Source of the DNA: Smallanthus sonchifolius
Lineage: Eukaryota > Streptophyta > Magnoliopsida > Asterales > Asteraceae
NCBI GenBank assembly: GCA_023525975.1
Contig: CM042029.1
Span: 81,636,849 to 81,700,848, forward strand
Reading direction: 5' to 3'
DNA length: 64,000 nt
The translations under genes were made by a program, and so were the position numbers. How positions within the stretch are numbered: the stretch's first letter is position 1; every line of letters starts with the position of its first letter. The notes beneath the pieces were generated by a model. The model was not told where the DNA came from. It did no database searches and saw nothing but the letters and a program-made list of their open reading frames with translations. Shown piece by piece: positions 33,522 to 43,211 of this stretch.

Positions 33522-33534
33522 GGCTCTGATACCA
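33522..33534 (-). promoter_or_regulatory. Element A primer-binding site (initiator Met tRNA)
   Basis: On the minus strand TGGTATCAGAGCC is a 13-base perfect complement to the 3' end of plant initiator Met tRNA. It lies 3 bases inside the 5' LTR edge. Confidence 0.9.
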
Positions 33535-35596
33535 ATCTGTCACACCCCGACCGACTACGGATTATACGTCGGGGCGGACGCGGTTGTTCAATAGCACAAG
33601 GTTGACTATTAAAGTTTCCATATTTCATTAATGAATAATTTAAGATTCAATACAAGGAAGAAAAATACGAATACAACATTTAATTTAGTAGTCTAGGTCC
33701 AAAGCATCCTATGTGATCACGAATAAGTCTCTGATGTAAACCTGAAACATGTGAAAGAATCTGTCAACTACAAAATAGTTGGTGAGATACAAAGGTTTTG
33801 ACACAGTTTAACAAGTATTTGAAAAGTATTACAATTCACTATGCTTCGTGCATTCTATAATGTAAGTATGAGAAAACAAGCATGTTAGACATTGTGCACA
33901 TCAACCCTCCGACCAAGTTTAGGCATAACCCGCAGGTTACCCTTATAAGTCTCAAGTTTAAAGTTTAATGTAGTAACAAACACCAAGGGCTCCCCCCCGA
34001 AGGGGTCAATCAATCAAGGTGGATTGGTCAAATGCAATAGATCTATCATTGTCACTATCGGCTTGATCAAAGCTAATGAATGTGCTAGTTTTAAGTTTAA
34101 TCTAAGCATACAAGTCTCAAGTTTAACATAAGAATAAACACGTAGTCATAGTTGTACAAGAATTGTATAAGTTTAAGAATTGTGAACATGTTTCACCCCA
34201 AAAGCATAAAAGGAAAAAAGGGGCTAAGTATACTCACTTGGATGATGAATAGTATCCGACACAGATAAGTAGTTGCAAGGCTTGGAGGGAGAATATCCTC
34301 ACGATAAGCCTAAGTATGCAAGTTTAAAGATTTAAGTATGATCCTATAAGTCTATGGTAAGGATCTAGGATTTCAAGATCGACTAGGGTTCCAAGTGGGA
34401 GATGGGAATGATTGTGTTTATAAAGTTTAAGTCAAGTTTTAATAAGGTTTTGAATGAGTCATACTAGACTTGGATTTCAAAGTTTAAATAAGTTAATAGT
34501 TTAAAATAATTATTGTTTAAAAAAATTATTTAGGATAAGGATTAAAGATAAATAATAATTATTTCAAAAGTAAAATAATTATTAAATACAAAGTATTAAA
34601 GACTAACTAGTGATTAAGGATAAATAATAATTATTTAAGAATAAGTAATTATTAAGGATGAACAATTATCAAAAGGTTATTTACTTGATTCGAATTTATC
34701 AATATAGATAGTTTTAAGATTAAAGCATTAAAATTAAATATTATTTAAAAATGGTTATAAGTCTAAATATCTAAAGTGAATTTTGTAAGTTTAAACAAAT
34801 ATGTTAAATATCATTTTTTTTTATATTTTAATTTAAAGTTTCAAAGTTTATAAGTCTATAATTTCAACGTTAAAGTATTCGAGTAAGGTTTATAAGTTTA
34901 TAAATATTTAAAGTTATCTATTTATAATGTTTATAATTTTATAACTTCATGATTTATAAATTACGCATGTTTATTTTATTTAAATAAATAAATAAGTATT
35001 GAATTTTAAATGTTAAACTAAAGTTTATAAATCGATTTAATGTTTAAACTAAATAATATGTTTATTTCAGAAAGTATAAAATAATTTTATAGTTTCTGAT
35101 TATTAACATAATTCCTGCTTAAAATATAAGTTTTAAAAGTATTTTTATAGTTTTAAGTGTTTAAAACTATTTTTAAAGAATTATTTATTACAAGTTTTAT
35201 TTAATTAAAATAGTTCCAGAATGTAAAAGTATAAATAGAAATCATTTTTTAAGTTTATAAAAGTTTAACATAATTTATAAAAATTATAAAAGTTTAAAAA
35301 CTGCTTAAAAAGAACTAAAACAAAAACAGTGGGCAAAAACCGGTTCCCCCGGATTCGAACTCGGGTCTGGGACCGGGTTACCAAACACACACACAAACCT
35401 AACCATCCCGCCTACGGGTCTCGGTGGTATCCATCTGGAAAAAGAAACTTTTAAACACAAGTTCCAAACGCCCCCAAATTCCCAAGAACCCTAGTTTCGA
35501 TTCCCGTCAAATACACGCTGATTCGCCCTCTGTTAATGCAATTAAACAGAGGGCTTTCGATCCTTAGAGTATAACGACCCTACTAGACGCAAGAAT

Positions 35597-35602
35597 TACC
35601 TG
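35597..35602 (-). other. Conserved splice-donor motif downstream of the LTR TATA box
   Basis: CAG|GTAATTC on the minus strand lies about 115 bases after the predicted start. The same position in element B's 5' LTR reads CAG|GTAATA (51912-51917), although the surrounding sequence has diverged. This suggests a spliced leader. No acceptor was assigned. Confidence 0.4.
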
Positions 35603-35742
35603 AAATGGAGGAGAAACGAGTGAGAACGGGTCTGGACCTCCGAATCGGCTGTCACGAGTTCCAGTTGGTAATTCCGGCTTGTTTAAAACGAATTGAGGTT
35701 TGAGAGTGTTTGAGGGTGATTTCGTAGGTCGATTACAACCGG

Positions 35743-35751
35743 TATTTATAG
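35743..35751 (-). promoter_or_regulatory. TATA box in the 5' LTR of element A
   Basis: CTATAAATA on the minus strand lies in GC-richer sequence. The equivalent box is kept in all four giant LTRs (28090-28098, 45314-45322, 52058-52066). It is the best promoter candidate, with transcription predicted to start near 35715. Confidence 0.65.
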
Positions 35752-36234
35752 TTGATTTCAGCGTTTAATGCTTGGTTGGTGGGGCGATCGCGGATGGGGT
35801 TCACGCGGATCGAAATAGTAATTGCGCATGGTTACCATTGAAATTGAACATTGAATGTTGTTAGGTAAGGGTCGCATGCGTGAGGCGAACCCGAGGTTCA
35901 ACGAATCCGGACGGGAAAACGTTTTCGAGTGAAAAGGGACAAAAAGAAGGTGTTGCGGGACTCGAACCTAGGACCGGTTCTGGGTTTTGAAAGTTTGGTG
36001 AAATGGCAAAACAGGTCCCTGTTGTTTCGAGTTATTTTCATTTCTTGTTAAACATAGGTTTTAGTTTAAAATGGGTTTTGTTAAATAACAGTTTCGGTCC
36101 CCGAGGTTTCTATAAAGTAAAATGTTTAACGAGTTTTCTCATTTGATTAGATTTTTATAAAATGAGTCATATGATTTGCTTGTTTAGAATTTTAACTAAT
36201 TAAAATGAGTTTATAAACTTATTAAAATTTCAAG

Positions 36235-36238
<4 letters not shown>

Positions 36239-36310
<72 letters not shown>

Positions 36311-36311
36311 T
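36239..36311. repeat. TA microsatellite in the 5' LTR of element A
   Basis: A long TA run sits here; the other LTR has only a short run (about 28588-28600). It arose after insertion and accounts for most of the length difference between the LTRs. Confidence 0.9.
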
Positions 36312-36495
36312 ATAAAATTCTCATATACATGTACATATATATCTATATATATATATATATACATATCGGTTTCAAGTATAAAAGCTTTATATTTATTAAT
36401 TAAATATCTATTAAATTGGTCGGGAAATCCAGGATATTACACGGGTCAGAACCCAGTGACCCGGTTTGAAACTTGTTTTCTTGTTCACCTCTAGC

Positions 36496-37127
36496 CAGAG
36501 GTGCACCAATCGGTTTTTTAACCCAAACCGGTTCAACCCGACCCGATCCGGTTTGATCAACGAAAAGTCAAAACCGGTTTGGGCCCAAACCGGTTCGGGT
36601 TAAACCGGTTTTGGTAATGGAAATATGTAAACCGGTCAAACCGGTTCGGGTAGGTTTTAAACCGGTTTTTATTAAAAAAAAATTATATTTCCGTGATTAA
36701 GTTGTTTCAATTACGTGATTTCATTTTGAATTTTCTAGTATTAAATCGCATTAATTAGCAATAAATCGCATTAACTCTCATTAATTAGCATTAATTTAAA
36801 ACAAACCGGTTTAGCATTAAATCGCATTGAATTTTCTAGCATTAAATCGCATTAACTCGCATTAATTACCCTGAATCGCATCAACTCGCATTAATTAGAG
36901 TTTTAACCTAGCATTAAATCGCATTAATTAGCATTAACTCGAAAACCGGTTTAAACCGGTTTATCAAACCGGTTTGGTTGAACCGGTCCCTAACCCGATC
37001 GCATTCTGAAAGCATTAAACCGGTTTCGAACCGGCGGTTTTTGGGTAACCCGAACCGGTTTGGCCCAAACCGGTTTGCCGGTTTGAACCGGGTTAAACAA
37101 AAAAACCGGTTTTTTTTTGCACCACTA
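36496..37127. mobile_element. Non-autonomous hAT inserted in the end of another hAT
   Basis: The element is 632 bp, starts CAGAGGTGCACC and ends TTTGCACCACTA. A perfect 8-bp duplication, CCTCTAGC, lies at 36488-36495 and 37128-37135. The duplicated target is made of the last 6 bases of the older hAT plus 2 bases of its flank. The interior is AACCGG-rich, with a cluster of short GCATTAAATCGCATTAA-type repeats at 36740-36950. Confidence 0.9.
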
Positions 37128-37141
37128 CCTCTAGCTACATG

Positions 37142-37609
37142 TTCATGCTCATCTACTTGTATTAGCCCAAAAGATGATAAAGAATTAACTTAGGCTTGGG
37201 CCCAGAACCACAAGCCCTCAATTAGTTATTTTTTATTATATAGTCCAACCAAGTTTCTTTCTTTTAGACCTAAAAATATTCAATCCTATTTTAACAAAGA
37301 AAAAATTTTAAGCTTAATTTTTTTTATATACATAGTCCAACCAACTATTTTTTTTTTCAAATGGTGAGAAAGGACCCATTATTAGTCATGATATTATGGA
37401 GGAGATACATCTTCCCTATCTTTGCAGTGGATTTAGATGGTCGCAATGTTTGAAATACAACATTAGCCTAACCATTACTTATAAGTTGTGTCCTCAAATG
37501 ATATTTTTGTATGGATAAATGGTATACCCTATAATAAAAATATTTGGGGTTTAAATTCTACAAGATGCAAGTTCTGATGTATTTATCTTAAAAATTTAGA
37601 TGTTATCTC
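37142..37609. other. Intergenic, no gene seen
   Basis: AT-rich sequence without recognisable coding or repeat structure, between the hAT cluster and a LINE fragment. Confidence 0.5.
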
Positions 37610-38080
37610 TTAAAAAAAATTACTCGAAAACCAATAAAACAAAAAATACAAAACATCATCGAATAGACTCATTTCTTTAGGCCGATTATTCAAAAATACC
37701 GTACCGTTTCGAAGGTTCCATATAGCCCACCAGGTAACATTAAAAATCGCATCCACTATCTCGTTCTTTGCCATGTTAAAACTCGAATTATCCAATCAAT
37801 CAATTAAGTCCACAGGAAATCTCAACACCAGTAATTCACATCAATCCACCGTTCAATCAAATTCCAAATTTTATTTATAGAACCACACTCGGCAAACACA
37901 TGAAAAATGGACTCCGCCCCATCCTACTAATAGACGGAACTTCAATCCATTTTGCATCTAGATTAACTCGAGTTGGTAAACGATTTCCCAACACCCTCCA
38001 TCCACAAATATTAACTTTCCAAGACAAGCAAGATAACCATAATGTTTTCCTCGGAAATATCCTTGTTCACTTGACGCTAA
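37610..38080 (-). pseudogene. LINE (non-LTR retrotransposon) 3' fragment, zf-RVT region
   Basis: On the minus strand, WRVLGNRLPTRVNLDAKWI (about 38000-37940) is the zf-RVT motif found after the reverse transcriptase of plant LINEs. After stops and shifts the typical end TWWAIWNLRNGTVFLNNRP follows (about 37740-37680). Reverse transcriptase, endonuclease and poly(A) tail are not present here. It is a dead fragment. Confidence 0.8.
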
Positions 38081-40514
38081 CTGTTAAATAGTGAACAGGT
38101 AAAATAGTCAATTTACACCTATTTACCGGAGGTCTTTAACGTCCATTCATACTGGGGACTAAAAGTGTTACATTTTTCCAAACTCATTGGACGAAATCCG
38201 TTGTTTTAGAAAGCCAGAGACGAATGGTGAAATTTTGACGAACCACAAGAACGATGCATGTAATTTACTCTTTTCAATATCCGCTATTTTAGTAACCAAG
38301 AATGGATGATGCAACTATAGACATTCTCTATGGATAACAACTTGAAATTTAGAATAAACTATACAAATACGACGGTAAATATTTTTATTAATAAAAAAGC
38401 ACGGCCGACCTCGTCAAGTTGCTAATAAAAGTAGCTGATTTTTTATTTTTTCAAACTTTTACTTTTCCAGAGAGAGGCATGCCACATCTGCCGCCAGTAC
38501 TCTATCCACCACCGTGAATAAGCATGGCAAAATGTTTGGGTTGGGTTAGTTAACAGGCCAGGATGAATTCGGTCAGGATGGGTTATGATTAAAATAAGTT
38601 TGGGTCAAAACGGGCCGTTTTAAGAAAAAAAATATCAATTTGCATCGGATCAAAATGAGTTGTAACAAAAAAGCGGCTCATGTTGAAATAAGATGACTAA
38701 ACAAAGAAAAGTACCAAAATCTGTTACATGTTTGAATCTATTCTAATTTTACATAGTTTTTAGTCAACTTATCTTGACCCAAATTGTTATAAGGTGTTAC
38801 TCATTTCAACCTGTTTTGTGTTAAGGTGTTACCCAATTCAACCCAAAATACAAAAATGCTTACCCAAACAAACTCATTTCCCCTACTTTAAAGGGTGAAG
38901 ATCGTCAAGTTAAACCGTGAACCTCTACCACCTTGAGCGTTCCCATCACCTCATCGCCGAAACCGTCACCCCTTATTTTGATTCATTTTTTCTTTCCAAA
39001 ACGACTCATTCAAGGCGAACTCAATTTGGTTAGTATGTGTTTTGACATGAACCATTTTGGTAAGAGCTTGTTCTAACTTGAACTGAACATGAGCCAAACC
39101 TCCTATCCGATTTTTTAGACAATGTCATTTGTTTGAGACCTTTTTCAACGTAAGGCCCATCAGGGCGTTCGTATAATATAGAGGAGAGAGGTCATCGCTA
39201 TGAAAGAAAGAGGGAGGGAGAGAAGCCTGTTAGTTTTAATCTTGAAACGAGTCGGTTTATAAGTTGTGGGATGATTTGGAAATAGTTTGATTATTAGTAT
39301 TTAGTTGATTTGAATGTTTTAGAATTATCGAGTCAAGTGGATTTATCTTTTATTAATTAGTATGTTTTATCTAGACTAGAAGGTGGAATTCGAAAGTTTG
39401 GTTAGGGATAGATTGAGTTGCAATTTTGAGTTGTAGTATGTTTAGAATACGTTGGTTATAAGTATGGGTCATCGCAGGTTTGTTTTTGCATCTAATCATT
39501 CATCTTTTCAATAATAAAGGGTCGAACATTGGTTTTATGTTCAACTTCGTTATTAAGATTCTTGTGGAAAAGAACAACCGTAACTATGGCCTCCTATCAA
39601 CTTCACTGTGTTTAATTCTCTATAGTAGATAATATTAGTGTTTTTAACTTTTTATTTCCTTTTGTTGGGAAAATTTTTGAAATGAAATTTTTTTTTTTGA
39701 GTCGAGTATTAGTAAATATAAGAAAGAAAAACATGGAATTGGTTCACATCTGTTCATGCCAGTCGTATGTATTGAACGTTTCGGTTGTCAAAAGGTCATG
39801 GTTCAAAGAGTAACAGGTGATAAGCAATAAATCGTTGCATCTCTTCATAAATGTACCTGTTCTAAAGGGTTTTATGGAAATGTTACAAAGACACTTATAT
39901 GTAACACTGAGTGTAGTTTCTATATTTTTAGCTACTAGAAAATTATGTTGGTACCGACCATTGTTATAGTTATAGTTAGTTGAAATGCTTGAAAACTAGT
40001 AAATTCAATCAATTTAGCAACACCAATGTAGTATACTATTTGTTGCTTCTTTATAACTTAGGAAGTGATTTGTCATAAACCCAAAACACATTGGTCTATT
40101 AAACAGTGGAGGTGAAATTAATTGCTTTAAGGATAAAATATACTATTTGTTCTTTCTTTGTAACTTAGGAATCGATTTGTTAAAAACAAAACACATTGGT
40201 CTATTAAACGGTGGAGGGAAATTAATTGCTTTAAGGATAAAGGTCATCTCAAATTGAGTCAAGTTGAAATGAGTACTTTTAGAAAAAGTACCAAATTAGG
40301 TTCATCTGCTATATCTTTTAAGTGGCTAGTGGAGGTGGTGGAGGGGATGACTGCGAGGTGGTGTCAGGGTGGCGGCGTTGATGACAGAGGCGACGTTGGT
40401 GGTGGCTGTGGCTGTGGCTGGAGGAGGCGTCAAAGACGGTTGGCGTGTTAGGGGCGATGGTGGAATGGCGGCAGCGGTGATGGTGGACCGGTGGCAATTG
40501 CGGTGCGGTGTTGG
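38081..40514. other. Intergenic, decayed repeats, no gene
   Basis: It begins with a single MULE-like arm (about 38100-38280, ending TGTAATTTACTC). From 38520 to about 38880 GGGTTGGG/TTCAACCC words suggest another decayed hAT-like element. From 40320 to 40514 the sequence is GGTGGCGG-rich. Frames there are low-complexity Gly or His/Ser strings and are not called. Confidence 0.4.
40032..40240. repeat. Tandem duplication, about 107-bp unit
   Basis: The units start TATACTATTTGTT at 40032 and TATACTATTTGTTC at 40139. They end in a shared AATTAATTGCTTTAAGGATA block. About ten differences are visible between them. Confidence 0.8.
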
Positions 40515-40520
40515 TGGGGG

Positions 40521-42513
40521 TGTAGGAATTATGGGTTCTTGTATATGATTTGACTTGGATAATCTGATAATCGTGATAGTTCACTTTTAGATTGAATTAT
40601 TTTCGTGATATACACATAATTCAATCGGATAAGAATCAGAGATTCAATAACAAATATGTGAAAGTCTGTTAGAGATTTTTTTGTATCTAATACAATGACC
40701 AAATTCTCATTTATATAAGGGGTAAACAGTTACATTGAAACGTTATTATGGTTATTGGCTGAAAACTGCCACAACTTTCAACCATAACTGCTAAGTCATT
40801 CTACTCAAGAGAGCTAATCTACTTAGGAGAGTGATCGCGGTGTCAATGTCAATCAAAAACATTTATAAAAACTATTACTTATCTACCTTAGACTGCAGAT
40901 AGGGAAGTAGGGTTGTCGAATTCACAGGGAATCAGTGGAAAGATATAATTGCAATAGCTTAGTAAATTGGAATTAAAACACAGATCAAATAAAGATGTAA
41001 CTCCCTCCCAAACTTCAAATTCTAGACTTATGTAAAACTCAGTTGCTCAATGGACACCACATAGACATAGTGGTGGAAAATTAGTTAAAAACAGTAATTG
41101 AAGACAGACTGTTGTCAGCAACTAGTTTCGTCACAAACAAGTATAATTCAATTACCCAATTTATAAATACCAAGTTACCCACTTTAGTCACCCAACTCTG
41201 CTACTAGGTTTTGTCATCAACCGAACACAGATTGTAAAGCAGAAAACTCAAAGCATAAATATAAACTATTCAAATCAACTAATACATCAATCTATCAAGT
41301 TATTATTAGAAACTAACAAAACCCAATCATGAACAAACAAAATCAAACATAGAAACCTATACGAACCATCCGCCGGGAGGAAGCCACACGCAGCTTAGCC
41401 ACGCATGTTTGTCAGACACACGAGCATAGCTTCAATAGATGATCTAGAATGACTTCTGCCTCTGAAAATCACCCTCTAGTCGTCCAAGAAGCTCCCAATA
41501 ATGAATGATGACGGCCTTAGGGTTTAGACTTGATATGGCAAAAATCTCAAAATCCCTAAGTTTTCTCACTTTTGGCGTAAGCAACGCCGACCTGGCGTAA
41601 GCTACGCCCAAAACCAAACTCCGATGCTGACTCCCCTGATCAACATTGACTCAAATGCCAAACAAGATTCCAGCGTAAGCTATGTCGGGTTGGCGTAGGC
41701 TACGTCAAAACCTAATTTTCATACCCGGATCGTCGAGCTACCCCAAATCAATATATTATGGACCCCGTGATTCAATTTCTAGCTCAAGATATGCTTCTGT
41801 GAAGTTTTGCACTATAGAACTTCCTGATAAGCCGCCATCTTTGCATAGTTTCGTATCCAATCCTTCTATTTCATCCCAAATGCTTCCCGAAACGCGTACT
41901 TAGCATCCAACCACCTGTAATAGACACAAATACAAATACCAACGTAAAACCGACTCGATATACAAAGTACATCCATAAAATTGTACGAACTAAACTCTTA
42001 AACACCGGATATTTGACCTTACATCAGAGAGGCAATCCACTATGGATAGCCAGTCTACTTTGGAGAGTCAAAACTCACTCAGGAGATCTCTCAGGTGAGC
42101 AATCTTACTCATGAGAGCAAGTTTACTCAGGAAGAGAAATTTTTACTCCGGAAGAGTAAACTGGTCAGCATGACCAGTCTGGTCCGGAAGACCATCATAC
42201 AGCAGTTTTTACTTCCAAACTCAGTAAATGGATCCAGAAGACCATCATCGTTCAGGCGTTGCCCCTTGGACCCCATTAGGGGCTGCCACCCCTAGGACCC
42301 TGCTAACCAGGGACGCTACTCCCGGACCCTAATTTTTCAGTGGGCTTCGCCCTCTTGACACAAGAAGGTCTTAAGCACAAGAAGTCATAAGATCGTCAAA
42401 CAAGTGCACACTTCACGCTTACCAACTTGTTTGATGTTTCAATATGATTTCTCATTTGGTCATTAAGTAAACCCAAATACACTAATAACTTGATGACACT
42501 AAAATCACCAACA
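40521..42513. mobile_element. Solo LTR (Copia-like), interrupted by another solo LTR
   Basis: It starts TGTAGGAATTATGGG and ends ATCACCAACA, that is TG..CA with a TGTWGG/CCAACA terminal pair. It is flanked by GGGGG (40516-40520) and TGGGG (42514-42518), a near-match target duplication. The segment 42250-42350 (TTGCCCCTTGGACCCC, GGGGCTGCCACCCCTAGGAC) resembles Copia LTR sequence common in dicots. Without the nested LTR it is about 793 bp. GGTGGCGG-rich flanks on both sides support one interrupted locus. Confidence 0.65.
40832..42026. mobile_element. Solo LTR nested in the solo LTR (family also at 58947)
   Basis: It is 1,195 bp, starts TGATCGCGGTGTCAA and ends TTGACCTTACATCA. A perfect 5-bp duplication, GAGAG, lies at 40827-40831 and 42027-42031. 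It matches 58947-60003 along its length. No internal region remains, so it arose by recombination between LTRs. Confidence 0.85.
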
Positions 42514-42518
42514 TGGGG

Positions 42519-43206
42519 CATGTCGACGGCGATGGTAAAGTGGTGGTGGCGACAAGCGTGTCGACGACAGTGGCGGAGACAAACAATGGTCATGGTTGGT
42601 GCTAACCCATTTGCACCTTTTTTAAGTTAACAAGTTTTATAATAACTGTTGTTTTGACTCGCTGTCTAATTTAAGTTGACCCAAATTGACTCCTTAACTA
42701 ATTTGATATGACCCAGATGAACCGCTATACAATTTGTTTTTTCTCAAATCAACTCAGTCTTTAAAAAATGTGTCATGATTACCACCTCATGTTAGACACT
42801 ATCTAAGGGACTAAATTTTATGTTCTATAAAACAATTGAGGTAGGTGTACTATGTCGTCTAATGAAACAAGCTGCTTATGATTGTTGCAAGTCTATTTTT
42901 ATTATCATAAGTGAATATGACGAAATCCTGAGCCTATATATTGGACTACATATATCTTAGGTTTCACATTAATTTGTCTAAAAAGTTAAAAGAGAAGAAT
43001 TAATTTAAAAATAATATTTGATTGAATTTTTGAGCGACAGCTGTCTGCAGGTTTATTAACATGTGGTTTTGTTCACCAACATTAATGATGGGTCCATGTT
43101 TGTAAAGCCATTCAATGTTGGTGTTGCAAGAAGCACTTGAGGTCTACGTTGTTGGGTTGTTCAAGGGCACCAGTCTGTGTTACGTTCATGCCAAACGTAC
43201 GTGTGA
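42519..43206. other. Intergenic, no gene seen
   Basis: GGTGGTGGCG-rich sequence up to about 42600, then AT-rich DNA with TTGACCC-type words like those at 38520-38880. No open frame with a recognisable domain. Confidence 0.45.
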
Positions 43207-43211
43207 TCATG

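Larger units (their letters stand above)
25874..36441 (-). mobile_element. Giant-LTR non-autonomous retrotransposon, element A (LARD-like)
   Basis: It has LTRs of 2,861 and 2,904 bp and an internal region of about 4.8 kb on the minus strand. The 5-bp duplication CGGGT lies at 25869-25873 and 36442-36446. A perfect initiator-Met primer site and a polypurine tract are present, but no gag, protease, integrase or reverse transcriptase can be seen in any frame. Internally it holds a hairpin-repeat array and one candidate protein frame. The outer base of the 3' LTR has mutated (TT instead of TG at 25874-25875). LARD elements depend on proteins of other elements, and the same is inferred here. Confidence 0.9.
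33538..36441 (-). repeat. Element A 5' LTR
   Basis: It is 2,904 bp. On the minus strand it starts TGTAATATCC and ends GTGTGACA. It exceeds the 3' LTR mainly through expansion of a TA microsatellite at 36239-36311. Confidence 0.9.
22443..36493. mobile_element. hAT element split by a Pack-MULE and a giant-LTR retroelement
   Basis: It starts TAGAGGTGTAAAACC at 22443 and ends TTCACCTCTA at 36493. The 8-bp duplication GCTACATG sits intact on the left (22435-22442). On the right it is reconstructed: its GC is at 36494-36495 and its TACATG at 37136-37141, because a second hAT later inserted there. Without the nested elements the hAT is about 2.3 kb. It is AACCGG-rich at its ends and contains decayed transposase parts. 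Confidence 0.85.

Noticed and set aside
40254..40584. Gly-rich plus frame and His/Ser-rich minus frame
   Set aside because: Low-complexity GGTGGCGG sequence cut by a solo LTR; no start context or domain.
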